Assembly: GCF_014836765.1 (NCBI RefSeq)
Contig: NZ_JACSQG010000007.1
Coordinates: 1-64,000, forward strand
Length of the DNA: 64,000 nucleotides
DNA from: Serpens gallinarum
Lineage (GTDB): Bacteria; Pseudomonadota; Gammaproteobacteria; Pseudomonadales; Pseudomonadaceae
Direction: 5' to 3'
A program made the translations under genes and the position numbers. A model generated the notes under the pieces. It ran no database searches. It was not told the origin of the DNA and saw nothing but the letters and a program-made list of their open reading frames with translations. The stretch's first letter is position 1; the number at the start of each line of letters is the position of its first letter. Below are positions 1 to 8,803 of the stretch, piece by piece.

Positions 1-76
<76 letters not shown>

Positions 77-94
77 GTGTCGTGGACGGGGCGC

Positions 95-123
95 ATATTA
101 GGTGTGTACCGCTTAGCTGTCAA
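95..123 (-). promoter_or_regulatory. sigma-70 promoter of tRNA-Ala
   Basis: On the minus strand TTGACA (118-123) is followed after exactly 17 bases by TAATAT (95-100), an almost perfect sigma-70 promoter. It points at the tRNA gene, and transcription should start about 10 bases before the mature 5' end. A GC-rich stretch (GCGCCCCG) follows the -10 box, as in stringently controlled stable-RNA promoters. Confidence 0.85.
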
Positions 124-407
124 CAATATTTTTCCCCGCATTGCGATTTTTTTTACCGCTAGAACAAACACTTATGAAAGGCGCCGGGATTAAGCGATCG
201 CTCGGCGCAGCCGTTGCGCATGCGCTTGATTATGCGTTGCCCAGCCCGAACGCCGGTCCCCAGCGCTGCTTTGGCCCGCACTGACATCCTTCAACCAGTT
301 TCTGCAATATGCCTTCAAACTGCTGCTGTACATGACTTTTGCTTTAGAAACGATAGAATCGGTCACCACGCAAGGATGCCTTTCTCAGTTTGTAGTCGAG
401 AGCCATC
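124..407. other. intergenic gap between tRNA-Ala and the endonuclease I gene
   Basis: No coding region is convincing here; the short open frames have no ribosome site and no recognisable product. AT-rich at 121-165. A -10-like TAGAAT at 354-359 on the plus strand, with only a weak ATGACT-like -35 before it, may start transcription of the nuclease gene 48 bases downstream. Confidence 0.4.
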
Positions 408-1115
408 ATGCGCCTGCTGTCCGTTCTGCTATTTGCCCTGCTGTCCTTCTCCACCGCCCATGCCGATGCGCCACGCACCTTTGTCGAAGCCAAGAAGATC
501 GCCTGGAAGCTGTACGCCGATCATCCCGTTGATTTCTATTGCGGCTGTACCTACAAAGGCAATCGGGTTGACCTCGATAGCTGCGGCTACACGCCTCGCA
601 AGCAGCTCAAGCGCGCCCAGCGGCTGGAGTGGGAGCACATCGTCCCCGCCTGGACGATTGGCCACCAGCGCCGGTGCTGGCAAGAAGGCGGACGCAAGAA
701 TTGCACCGCCAACGACCCGGTTTTCAGCCGCGCTGAAGCCGACCTGCACAACCTGGTGCCTGCCGTCGGCGAGGTGAATGGCGACCGCAGCAACTACGGC
801 TTCGGCATGCTCAGTCAGAAACCCAGCCAATACGGCGCCTGCCCCTTTGTGGTCGATTTCAAGCAGCGCACCGCCATGCCGCCGGACTACACACGCGGCG
901 CGATCGCACGTATCTATCTGTACATGAGCGATCGCTACAAACTGCGTCTGTCCCGGCAGGACCAGCGCCTGTACGACATCTGGAATCGCCAGTACCCGGT
1001 CAGCGACTGGGAGCGCTGGCGCAACCGCAACATTGCCTGCGTGCAGGGCAATGCCAATCCTTACGTGGGCGAAGTCGATTTGCGCAGCTGCACCAAGACC
1101 CTGGCAAGCAATTGA
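408..1115 (+). CDS. periplasmic/secreted endonuclease I (EndA/NucM family)
   Basis: A 235-residue Endonuclease_1 family nuclease, which cuts DNA (and often RNA) nonspecifically outside the cytoplasm. An N-terminal signal peptide ends near residue 19 (AHADA). The family core is visible: WEHIVPAW near residue 75 (His-Pro motif of the beta-beta-alpha metal site) and DLHNLVP...VNGDRSN around residues 112-128. Several cysteines (C45, C47, C59, C90, C99) suggest disulfides, as in periplasmic family members. Length matches E. coli EndA. It stands alone between the tRNA and a DMT permease. Confidence 0.9.
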   Translation: MRLLSVLLFALLSFSTAHADAPRTFVEAKKIAWKLYADHPVDFYCGCTYKGNRVDLDSCGYTPRKQLKRAQRLEWEHIVPAWTIGHQRRCWQEGGRKNCTANDPVFSRAEADLHNLVPAVGEVNGDRSNYGFGMLSQKPSQYGACPFVVDFKQRTAMPPDYTRGAIARIYLYMSDRYKLRLSRQDQRLYDIWNRQYPVSDWERWRNRNIACVQGNANPYVGEVDLRSCTKTLASN

Positions 1116-1176
1116 CGAGCATCTGTTACCTATCGCCGCAAACGGGTAATGTCAGCGCCCTGCTTGGGAGCCATGC

Positions 1177-2055
1177 ATGGCCTATCTGATTTTCGTCACC
1201 CTGCTGTGGGCGCTGTCCTTCAACTTTATCGGTGCCTACCTGGCCGGTCAGGTGGACAGCTACTTCGCCGTCCTGACCCGTGTGGTGCTGGCCGGACTGG
1301 TATTTTTGCCACTGACTCGCTGGCAGGGCGTGGCGCCGCGCTTTATCGGCGGCGTCATGCTAGTGGGTGCCCTGCAGTTTGGCGTGACTTATATCTGTCT
1401 GTACCTCAGTTTCAACGTGCTCAGCGTACCGGAGGTGCTGCTGTTCACCGTGCTCACCCCACTGCACGTGGCGCTGATCGACGACGCCTTGAACCGCCGC
1501 TTCAACCCCTGGGCACTGCTCGCCGCCGCTGTGGCTGTATTGGGCGCCGCGCTGATTCGCTACGACAACGTGGGTAGCGAGTTCCTCGGCGGTTTCTTAC
1601 TGCTGCAGATCGCCAACGCAACCTTTGCTGCTGGGCAGGTACTGTATAGACGCCTGGTGGTGCGTTACCCCTCGGACGTGCCCTTGCACCGTCGTTTCGG
1701 CTATTTCTTCCTGGGTGCACTGATCGTCGTGCTGCCGGCATGGCTGGCATTGGGTGATCCAGAGCGCTTGCCCACGACCGACCTGCAGTGGGGCGTCTTG
1801 ATCTGGATGGGATTGCTGGCCACGGCACTCGGCCAGTTTTGCTGGAACAAGGGTGCCACCCTGGTGGATACCGGCACCCTGGCTGTGATGAACAATCTCA
1901 GCGTACCGGTCGGCCTGTTGATCAATCTGCTGGTGTGGAACACCGATGAGAACCTGCTGCGCCTGACCATTGGCGGCCTGATCATTGTTGGTTCGCTGTG
2001 GATCAACCGACTGGGCCGCCGCTCAGGCGCCCCGACTTGCACCAAGCCTGCATAG
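1177..2055 (+). CDS. EamA/DMT superfamily permease
   Basis: A 292-residue inner-membrane protein with about ten hydrophobic segments arranged as two EamA repeats, the first beginning MAYLIFVTLLWALSFNF and the second near residue 148. Drug/metabolite transporter family members export amino acids, metabolites or drugs; the substrate cannot be told from sequence. It starts 61 bases after the endonuclease gene and is not obviously cotranscribed with it. The start is the first ATG before the first membrane segment. Confidence 0.85.
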   Translation: MAYLIFVTLLWALSFNFIGAYLAGQVDSYFAVLTRVVLAGLVFLPLTRWQGVAPRFIGGVMLVGALQFGVTYICLYLSFNVLSVPEVLLFTVLTPLHVALIDDALNRRFNPWALLAAAVAVLGAALIRYDNVGSEFLGGFLLLQIANATFAAGQVLYRRLVVRYPSDVPLHRRFGYFFLGALIVVLPAWLALGDPERLPTTDLQWGVLIWMGLLATALGQFCWNKGATLVDTGTLAVMNNLSVPVGLLINLLVWNTDENLLRLTIGGLIIVGSLWINRLGRRSGAPTCTKPA

Positions 2056-2115
2056 CGGGGATATCGTACTAACCCTGCAGGACCCAAGCTGCTCGCGCAG
2101 CGTTGGTCCTGCATC

Positions 2116-2901
2116 TCAGCCCTTGAGGACGAACTCATCGGCATCCATATAGGCTGGGAAACGCGTGCGGAAGCTCTCCAGCGCGGCGGCCTTCAGACCG
2201 ACCCGAAATACGCCGTCACCCTCTCCCACACTCAGCAGGCTGTCGCCCATGTAATCCAGCACCTGACTGTCACCGCTGTACGCATAGCCCTTACCGTCGA
2301 TGCCCACGCAATTCACCGCAGCGACATAACACAGGTTTTCGATGGCCCGTGCCGGCAACAAACGATTCCAGGCATTGCGTCTGGCCGCCGGCCAGTTGGC
2401 GACGTACAGCAACAGATCGGTACCCTCGGGATCTCGGCTCCACACCGGAAAGCGCAGGTCGTAGCAGATCAATGGGCGCACCCGCCAACCCTTGAGCTCG
2501 AATACCACCTGCCGATCGCCTTCCGTGAAATGCTCATGTTCGCCGGCCATGCGAAACAGATGACGCTTGTCGTAATGCAGCACCTCGCCATCCGGCTGCG
2601 CCCAGAGCAAGCGATTACGGTAACTCCCGTCTGCGGCCTGCACAATCAGGGTGCCGGTAATGACCGCATTCAACCGCGCAGCCTGCTCGCACAGCCAAGC
2701 GTAGGTTGGCCCTTGCTCCGACTCGGCCAGCGCGGCGGACTCCATGGAAAAACCGGTGGTGAACATCTCCGGCAGGATCACCAGATCGGCGCCGCGCGCC
2801 TGCTCCAGCAACGCGGTGAAACGCGCGCGGTTGGCGGCAGCGTCGTGCCAGGCCAGGCTGGTTTGCACCAGAGCCAGTTGCAGGTCGGGTTTATCGCTCA
2901 T
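2116..2901 (-). CDS. omega-amidase (YafV/Nit2-like carbon-nitrogen hydrolase)
   Basis: A 261-residue nitrilase-superfamily protein. The Glu-Lys-Cys triad is visible: E45 in LPEMFTTGF, K112 in YDKRHLF and C146 in LICYDLRFP. YafV/Nit2 enzymes hydrolyse alpha-ketoglutaramate and alpha-ketosuccinamate, the toxic keto-amides left when glutamine or asparagine serve as amino donors, for example in methionine salvage. In some Pseudomonas it sits beside a YbdL-type aminotransferase gene; here it stands alone, convergent with the DMT permease and separated from thrC by a terminator. Confidence 0.88.
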   Translation of the reverse strand: MSDKPDLQLALVQTSLAWHDAAANRARFTALLEQARGADLVILPEMFTTGFSMESAALAESEQGPTYAWLCEQAARLNAVITGTLIVQAADGSYRNRLLWAQPDGEVLHYDKRHLFRMAGEHEHFTEGDRQVVFELKGWRVRPLICYDLRFPVWSRDPEGTDLLLYVANWPAARRNAWNRLLPARAIENLCYVAAVNCVGIDGKGYAYSGDSQVLDYMGDSLLSVGEGDGVFRVGLKAAALESFRTRFPAYMDADEFVLKG

Positions 2902-3023
2902 CTCGACTCCTTAACAGCAAAGACAACCGGCAATCACGGCTGTCGGAACCATCGGGCCAAATCTACACAGGAAACGCCCGCCGCACACCGTCCAGGCGAA
3001 CGACCATCGCATGGCAAAAACAA

Positions 3024-3048
3024 CAAGGCCCGCCAAAAGCGGGCCTTG
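3024..3048 (-). terminator. intrinsic terminator of the hom-thrC unit
   Basis: CAAGGCCCGC and GCGGGCCTTG form a perfect 10-bp stem with a 5-base loop. On the minus strand the hairpin is followed by a T-rich tract (TTGTTTTTG). It lies 16 bases beyond the thrC stop codon. Confidence 0.85.
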
Positions 3049-3063
3049 TACAGGGCGCAGTGC

Positions 3064-4473
3064 TTACAGCGGCTTGCCGCGGTTGCCGTGCTGGCTGACG
3101 AACGCCTGTATTACTTTAAGATCGTTGGCCAGTACGTGAAGGCGCTCTTCACGCTGGAACAGATCGGTCAGGTGCGGCGGTAGTTCCGGCGCTTGGCCGA
3201 CACCGGCCTTGATCACCGCATCGGGGAATTTGACCGGATGCGCGGTACCCAGGGTGACCATCGGTATCGCCAGGCTGCGACGGCACTCACGCGCAGCATG
3301 CACGCCAATCGCGGTGTGCGGATCGAGCAGTTCGCCGCATTCCTTGTACACCTGAGCAATGGTCTCGCAGGTCTGTTCGTCATTCACGGCCAGGGAGTCG
3401 AACAGCTTGCGCGCTTCAGTCCAGCGGTCCTGTTCGACGCTGAAGCCGCCACCCTGCTTGAAGGTGTCCATCAGCTCGGCAATCGCCGCGCCGTTACGAC
3501 CGTGCAGGTCGAACAGCAAACGTTCGAAGTTCGAGGACACCATGATGTCCATCGACGGCGATAAAGTCGGATGCAGGGTGTCCTTGACGTACTGGTTGCC
3601 GCTCATGAAGCGGTGCAGGATATCGTTGCGGTTGGTGGCGACGATCAGCTGGCTGATTGGCAGACCCATGTTACGCGCCAGATAGCCGGCGAAGATGTCA
3701 CCGAAATTGCCGGTCGGCACCGAGAAGGCCACGGAACGCGCCGGGCCGCCGAGCTGGATGGCGGCGTGGAAGTAGTAGACGATCTGGGCCATGATCCGCG
3801 CCCAGTTGATTGAGTTGACCGCCACCAGACGGGTGCCCTTCAGGAAGCCCTGATCGGCGAAGCTGGCCTTGACCATCTCCTGGCAGTCGTCGAAGTTGCC
3901 GTCGATGGCGATATTGTGGATGTTGTCGCCCTGGATGGTGGTCATTTGGCGGCGCTGCACCTCTGACACGCGGTTGTGCGGGTGCAGGATGAAGATGTCA
4001 ACGTTCTCGCAGGCCTTGCAGCCTTCGATGGCCGCCGAGCCGGTGTCGCCTGAGGTGGCGCCAATGATCACCACGCGTTCGTTGCGCTTGGCCAGCACAT
4101 AATCGAGCAGACGACCCAGCAGTTGCAGGGCGAAGTCCTTGAACGCCAGGGTCGGGCCGTGGAACAGCTCCAGCACCCACTCATTGCCGTTCAGCTGACG
4201 CAGCGGCGCCACAGCGCTATGGGCAAACACACCGTAGGTGTCTTCGAGGATCTTCTTGAAATCGGCATCGGGGATGCTGCCGGCCACAAACGGGCGCATC
4301 ACCCGGAAAGCCAGCTCGTGATACGGCAGACCAGCCCAGGAGGCGATCTCTTCGACGGTGAAGCGCGGCAGGTTTTCCGGCACATAGAGACCACCGTCGC
4401 TAGCCAGGCCGGCGAGCAGCACGTCTTCGAAATTCAAGGCCGGTGCCTGGCCGCGGGTACTGATATAACGCAT
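3064..4473 (-). CDS. thrC: threonine synthase
   Basis: PLP enzyme converting O-phospho-L-homoserine to threonine, the last step of the pathway. The protein is 469 residues, the usual Pseudomonas length. PLP lysine is K112 in PTLAFKDFALQ, and the glycine-rich SGDTGSAA phosphate loop is present. The start chosen is MRYISTRG at 4473; an in-frame upstream ATG would add a poor 19-residue leader. It lies downstream of hom on the same strand, 99 bases after the hom stop, with an inverted repeat in the gap, and is followed by a terminator. Confidence 0.97.
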   Translation of the reverse strand: MRYISTRGQAPALNFEDVLLAGLASDGGLYVPENLPRFTVEEIASWAGLPYHELAFRVMRPFVAGSIPDADFKKILEDTYGVFAHSAVAPLRQLNGNEWVLELFHGPTLAFKDFALQLLGRLLDYVLAKRNERVVIIGATSGDTGSAAIEGCKACENVDIFILHPHNRVSEVQRRQMTTIQGDNIHNIAIDGNFDDCQEMVKASFADQGFLKGTRLVAVNSINWARIMAQIVYYFHAAIQLGGPARSVAFSVPTGNFGDIFAGYLARNMGLPISQLIVATNRNDILHRFMSGNQYVKDTLHPTLSPSMDIMVSSNFERLLFDLHGRNGAAIAELMDTFKQGGGFSVEQDRWTEARKLFDSLAVNDEQTCETIAQVYKECGELLDPHTAIGVHAARECRRSLAIPMVTLGTAHPVKFPDAVIKAGVGQAPELPPHLTDLFQREERLHVLANDLKVIQAFVSQHGNRGKPL

Positions 4474-4493
4474 ATGTTCAAACCTTCGGCTTG

Positions 4494-4567
4494 AGCTGCA
4501 CGCTAAGCTGGACGCTGCAAGAAAGCTCACCTGCTCTCTTGTGGCTAGCAGCCTGTGGCGTGCAGCT
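4494..4567. repeat. intercistronic inverted repeat between hom and thrC
   Basis: Ten-base arms AGCTGCACGC (4494-4503) and GCGTGCAGCT (4558-4567) enclose about 54 bases containing degenerate repeats of an AGCTGSA/GCTGCAAG-like unit. It nearly fills the hom-thrC gap. It resembles in style the elements at 29976-30033 and 37199-37241. It could modulate the hom/thrC ratio as an RNA hairpin; no T-run makes it a canonical terminator. Confidence 0.55.
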
Positions 4568-4572
4568 GCTGT

Positions 4573-5877
4573 TTAATTGAGTTGCTCGACCCGGATACGC
4601 ACCACATTGCCGCTGATATCGGCCAGGGCTTCCAGGGCGGAGATAGCATCGTCGATGCGTTGCTCCTGCACGCGATGGGTCACCAGGATCATCGGCACCA
4701 GGCCATCCTGCTCCTCGGCTTCCTTCTGCATGATCGATTCGATATTGATGCCGCGCTCAGACAGGATACTCGCCACCTGAGCCAGCACGCCGGGACGATC
4801 CTTGGCCTGGATGCGCAGGTAGTAGGCGCTCTCGCAATCGGCAATTGGCAGGATCGGGTGGGCAGACAAGGCAGCGTCCTGAAAACCCAGCGCCGGCACG
4901 CGATACTCGGGCGACGTCGCCAGCGCATGGGCTACATCCACCAGGTCAGCCACCACTGCCGAGGCGGTTGGCTCCATGCCGGCGCCAGCGCCGTAATAGA
5001 GGGTCGAACCCACGGCATCGCCATTGACCATCACCGCGTTCATCACGCCATTGACGTTGGCCAGCAGGCGGTCGGCGGGGATCAGCGTCGGGTGCACGCG
5101 CAGCTCAATGCCCCGCCCGGTGCGGCGGGCAACGCCCAAATGCTTGATGCGGTAGCCCAACGCTTCGGCATAGTTGACGTCGGCGGTGGTGAGCTGGGTG
5201 ATGCCTTCGGTGTAGGCCTTGTCGAATTGCAGCGGAATACCAAACGCAATGGACGCCAGGATGGTTAGCTTGTGAGCGGCATCGATGCCTTCCACGTCGA
5301 AGGTCGGGTCTGCTTCGGCGTAGCCCAGGTCTTGGGCTTCCTTGAGTACGTCCCCAAAGGCGCGGCCCTTTTCACGCATTTCGGTAAGAATGAAGTTGCC
5401 GGTGCCGTTGATGATGCCGGCCAGCCAGTTGATGCGGTTACCGGCCAGCCCCTCGCGGATCGCCTTGATCACCGGGATACCGCCCGCAACGGCGGCCTCG
5501 TAAGCGACGATCACGCCCTTTTCACGGGCCCGGGCAAAGATCTCGTTGCCATGTACGGCGATCAGCGCCTTGTTGGCGGTGACTACGTGCTTGCCATTGT
5601 CGATGGCCTTGAGCACCAGTTCGCGTGCAATGGTGTCGCCGCCGATCAGTTCGACGACTACATCGATGTCCGGGTTGCTGACCAGCTCGAACACATCGGC
5701 CGTAATGGGGGTTGCACCGGTGTCGCACTTCGGATTGGTGTCGCGCGCGGCAACCTGGGCGACTTCAATGCTGCACCCGACACGGCGGGCGATCTCCTCG
5801 GCGTTGCGTTTGAGAACATTGAAGGTACCGCCACCGACGGTGCCCAATCCACAGATGCCTACTTTCACCGAATTCAC
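4573..5877 (-). CDS. hom: homoserine dehydrogenase
   Basis: NAD(P)H-dependent reduction of aspartate semialdehyde to homoserine, the branch point to threonine and methionine. Of 434 residues. N-terminal Rossmann motif GICGLGTVGGGT, central catalytic domain, and a C-terminal ACT domain (from about residue 350; RPGVLAQVASILSERGI) typical of threonine-feedback-regulated monofunctional enzymes. I place the start at a GTG (5877) preceded by GGGGAG at good spacing; this gives the usual family N-terminus (VNSVKVGICG). An upstream ATG would add 26 atypical residues. First gene of hom-thrC. Confidence 0.96.
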   Translation of the reverse strand: MNSVKVGICGLGTVGGGTFNVLKRNAEEIARRVGCSIEVAQVAARDTNPKCDTGATPITADVFELVSNPDIDVVVELIGGDTIARELVLKAIDNGKHVVTANKALIAVHGNEIFARAREKGVIVAYEAAVAGGIPVIKAIREGLAGNRINWLAGIINGTGNFILTEMREKGRAFGDVLKEAQDLGYAEADPTFDVEGIDAAHKLTILASIAFGIPLQFDKAYTEGITQLTTADVNYAEALGYRIKHLGVARRTGRGIELRVHPTLIPADRLLANVNGVMNAVMVNGDAVGSTLYYGAGAGMEPTASAVVADLVDVAHALATSPEYRVPALGFQDAALSAHPILPIADCESAYYLRIQAKDRPGVLAQVASILSERGINIESIMQKEAEEQDGLVPMILVTHRVQEQRIDDAISALEALADISGNVVRIRVEQLN

Positions 5878-5998
5878 GCTTGACTCCCCATGGTTGCCGC
5901 GCCGAGCGCCCGAAAAAACCGGGCGCACAAAAGAGTTGCACATTACGAAGCGCACGGCTTTTAGTCAATTGGCGCGGTCCGGGCGGCGCATGCTCAGC

Positions 5999-6475
5999 TC
6001 ATGTATTTTCCAGGCCACGACGCTCGTGCCAGCCTGCCAGCGATTCATCCGGGTAGTCGTCAAACGTCTGATCACCCGACCTAGGCTGCACCTCAACCCA
6101 GCCAGCCTTGGAGCCGAGCATCATGTGCACATGCTGGGGCGGCACCGGCAATTCGCTATCGATGGCCGAAGCGTGCGGATGGACCAGTTCCGGCCAGGTG
6201 GGATCCCAAAGCCACAAGGCGCTGCCACAGTGGCGACAGAAATGCCGCCGCGCACTGTTCAGTTGCCCATCAGCCAACCGCGCCTGATAAACGCTCAGAT
6301 GCTCTTCGCCACTGATCTGCAGGCTGGCGTAGTCGCCGCCCAGGTTGATCGCGTAGCCGCCTCCACCCGCCGTCTTGCGGCAAATCGAGCAGTAGCAGTG
6401 CATGAAGGGATAAGGCTGGTGCGACGTCAGGGAAAAACGCACCGCACCGCAATGACAGGAGCCCAGCAGTTTCAT
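5999..6475 (-). CDS. GFA/CENP-V domain zinc protein
   Basis: A 158-residue single-domain GFA (glutathione-dependent formaldehyde-activating enzyme-like) protein. Zinc ligands typical of the fold are visible: CHCG near the N-terminus (GSCHCGAVRF), CYCSICRK about residue 30, and FCRHCGSALW about residue 80. Family members bind two zinc ions; most have no proven reaction, so formaldehyde activation should not be assumed. Start at MKLLGSCHCG, which puts the first CxC at the usual place; a longer frame exists upstream. Confidence 0.85.
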   Translation of the reverse strand: MKLLGSCHCGAVRFSLTSHQPYPFMHCYCSICRKTAGGGGYAINLGGDYASLQISGEEHLSVYQARLADGQLNSARRHFCRHCGSALWLWDPTWPELVHPHASAIDSELPVPPQHVHMMLGSKAGWVEVQPRSGDQTFDDYPDESLAGWHERRGLENT

Positions 6476-6536
6476 CACACCCTCCACAAGGCAAAGCACC
6501 TGTGGAGTGGAGCGAAAACCCATGCAAAGGGTTCAG

Positions 6537-7262
6537 TCAGTTGGCCTGCAGCGCTACCTTGGCCAGCTGCGCCGCCGGCTGATAGCCGGGGATCATCTGT
6601 CCATTGGCGAGAATGATAGCCGGCGTGCCTTGCACCCCGATCATCTGGCCCAGTTGATACTGCTTCTCAACAGGGTTGTCACAACTGGCAGCCGGCACGG
6701 ACTTGCGCGACTTGGCCTGAGTCATGGCGGCCTGCCGATCCTTGGCGCACCAGACATTAACCATGGTCTGGTAGGTAGGCGAATTGATGCCTTGGCGGGG
6801 GAAGGCCACATAACGCACTTCAACGCCCAGCCGATTAAGCTCCGCCACTTCACTGTGCAGTTTCTGGCAATACCCGCAATCGGTGTCGGTAAATACGGTG
6901 ATGTGGGTTTTGGGCTGCTTGGGTGCGAAGATCACCATCTCATCGCGCGGTAAGGCGTTGATTTGCTTGGCGATGGCCGCCGCTTCAGCCTGCTCGGTCA
7001 GGTTGCTGACCGCACCGTCCTTGATTTGGTAGAGGTAACCCTGCAGCAGAAACTCGCCACTCTCACTGGCATACAGCACCCGCCCCCCCTTGAGCTGAAC
7101 TTGGTAGATACCCTTGAGCGGGCTTTCGGCTATGGATTCGATCGGCAGATCCGGTTGCAGCGCGGTCAGCGACTGGCGGATTGCGTGATCAGGATCACCA
7201 GCCAGAGCCAACGGAGCAGCAGCCACCAGGGCCAAGGCAGCAAAAAAAGAGGAAACGCGCAT
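6537..7262 (-). CDS. dsbC: periplasmic disulfide isomerase DsbC
   Basis: A 241-residue thiol:disulfide interchange protein that reshuffles wrong disulfides in the periplasm and is kept reduced by DsbD. A signal peptide ends after LALA (residue 21), followed by the dimerisation domain and a thioredoxin domain with active site C129-G-Y-C132 and the cis-Pro region GTPAI. A second cysteine pair (WCAK...ASCDN) matches DsbC family structure. Start MRVSSFF at 7262. From known Pseudomonas gene order xerD would be expected next to dsbC; it is not here. Confidence 0.95.
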   Translation of the reverse strand: MRVSSFFAALALVAAAPLALAGDPDHAIRQSLTALQPDLPIESIAESPLKGIYQVQLKGGRVLYASESGEFLLQGYLYQIKDGAVSNLTEQAEAAAIAKQINALPRDEMVIFAPKQPKTHITVFTDTDCGYCQKLHSEVAELNRLGVEVRYVAFPRQGINSPTYQTMVNVWCAKDRQAAMTQAKSRKSVPAASCDNPVEKQYQLGQMIGVQGTPAIILANGQMIPGYQPAAQLAKVALQAN

Positions 7263-7531
7263 GGATACTCCAGGAAAGGGCGTTACAAAACAGGCAAAGC
7301 CTACCACAGCATCCCCACTGAGCATTAACTGCACGTCCAGATGCTCTTGTGTAGAACTTCGTCAGCAATCGGCGCAGCCCACTGCCCGACCGACGGTAAC
7401 TGCGTCAGTAAGCTCTAGCGCAGGGCTTACATGATGCACCCAATTCACCCATAACTTTCAGTCGGTGACAGAGATCACAGTTTCCAGCCAGCATGATCGC
7501 ACCAAGCCAGCATTTATCGGACGTAGCGACC

Positions 7532-8200
7532 ATGGCCAACCAACAGCATTCATGCCTCGGGCAGATTCTGCTCACCAAAGGGCTGATCAATCAGGCGCAG
7601 TTGGATTCTGCCATCCGGATGCAAACCGAGGGCGGCCGGCGATTGGGCGAAATCCTGGTCCAGCAGGGCCTTCTGACCAACCGGCAGTTGAGCAGCTCGC
7701 TGAGCAAACAGAGCCGCCTGCGCCTGGCTGCGGGACTGATAGCCGTCCTATTGACACCGCTGCAGCCAATCCTGGCATCGCCACGACTCACCTCGCCTAC
7801 TCCAACGCCTGCAGCGCAAGGCCTACAGCCTTTGAGCGAGGAACAAATGCGCGCTGCTGCCGCACAAGGCCTGGAAGATGGTCTGCCCCTGCTGCTGATG
7901 CAGGCCGAAAGCAATAAGGGGACATCCACCACCAAGCAACTGTCCAGTTGGCTGCCCCCGATTCTCGACATCCTGGAAGCGCAAACCAGCCTGCACGATA
8001 TCCGCTACGACACGGACCAACTGGGCACGTCACTAAATGCCGCCGGCTCACTGAATATGCGCCTGCCCAGTTCGATCGGGGAAGTACGCTTCGATAACAT
8101 CCGCGTGGCCGGCGCGCCAAGCAGCCGAAGCTTCGGCAGCATCAGCTTGCAGAACATCGACCTGTCAGGATCCAGCCTGAAAATTCAGCTGCGCCACTAA
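7532..8200 (+). CDS. MshEN-domain protein with membrane/signal-like segment, function unknown
   Basis: About 222 residues from the ATG at 7532 (an alternative ATG lies at 7493). Residues 8-60 hold two tandem copies of the MshEN motif, CLGQILLTKG...Q and RLGEILVQQG...Q, each about 24 residues and separated by five. This is the c-di-GMP-binding module normally fused to the type II secretion/pilus ATPases GspE and MshE. No ATPase follows. Instead there is a hydrophobic stretch (AAGLIAVLLTPLQPILA), a low-complexity Pro/Thr linker, and a C-terminal region ending in FGSISLQNIDLSGSSLKI that looks like beta-strands. The first motif begins with Cys instead of the usual Arg/Leu. No known name; role inferred only as a possible c-di-GMP-responsive envelope protein. 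Confidence 0.7.
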   Translation: MANQQHSCLGQILLTKGLINQAQLDSAIRMQTEGGRRLGEILVQQGLLTNRQLSSSLSKQSRLRLAAGLIAVLLTPLQPILASPRLTSPTPTPAAQGLQPLSEEQMRAAAAQGLEDGLPLLLMQAESNKGTSTTKQLSSWLPPILDILEAQTSLHDIRYDTDQLGTSLNAAGSLNMRLPSSIGEVRFDNIRVAGAPSSRSFGSISLQNIDLSGSSLKIQLRH

Positions 8201-8256
8201 AATATCACTGCCCTCGGTCGTGGCCAGCCTGCGCTCAGCCGAACGCCACCCTGCAG

Positions 8257-8673
8257 TTACTCGTCGCCGTTGACCGGCAGCACCGCCACCGGGCGATTAT
8301 CCTCGCCGACGGCCACGAAGCTGAACACACCGGTAATCGCATGCTCGCGACCATCGGAGTACATGCTCTCCACGTATACATCCACCTGCACCTTGAGGCT
8401 GCTGTTGCCAACCTTAACGACACGCCCAACCAGATCCACGATGGAACCGGCCGGGATGGGGTGCTTGAAGTCGATGCGATCGGAAGACACTGTCACCAGC
8501 GCCTTGCGGCAAAAGCGCGTGGCTGTGATGAACGACACCTCGTCCAACCATGCCAGGGCAGTACCGCCGAACAGCGTGCCATGGTGGTTGGTGGTCGGCG
8601 GGAATACCGCCTTACTGATGCTGGTGACCGACAATTCGATGCGACGCTGGATTTCTTCTTCTCGGGTAGTCAT
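8257..8673 (-). CDS. acyl-CoA thioesterase (YciA-like hotdog fold)
   Basis: A 138-residue hotdog-fold thioesterase. Family features are the N-terminal NHHGTLFGGTALAWLDE segment, containing the catalytic Asp of YciA/BFIT-type enzymes, and the following KALVTVSSDRIDFKHPI. These enzymes hydrolyse a range of acyl-CoAs to free acid and CoA in the cytoplasm. Start MTTREEEIQRR at 8673 is preceded by GAAGAGG; upstream in-frame sequence overlaps a terminator and is not coding. Confidence 0.88.
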   Translation of the reverse strand: MTTREEEIQRRIELSVTSISKAVFPPTTNHHGTLFGGTALAWLDEVSFITATRFCRKALVTVSSDRIDFKHPIPAGSIVDLVGRVVKVGNSSLKVQVDVYVESMYSDGREHAITGVFSFVAVGEDNRPVAVLPVNGDE

Positions 8674-8757
8674 GGCAACCTCTTCGCAAAGACACAGGGA
8701 CTGCCAACCTTGGCGCACGCCAAGAGCCGGACATTGTTTAGATAGAAAAAGCACAAA

Positions 8758-8787
8758 CGAAAAAGCAGCCCGCAGGCTGCTTTTTCG
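8758..8787 (-). terminator. terminator of the rpsP-rimM-trmD-rplS operon
   Basis: CGAAAAAGCAGCC (8758-8770) and GGCTGCTTTTTCG (8775-8787) make a perfect 13-bp stem with loop CGCA, flanked by A and T runs so that it can work in both directions. It lies 17 bases after the rplS stop codon. Confidence 0.92.
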
Positions 8788-8803
8788 TGGAGAAAAGGGG
8801 CTG

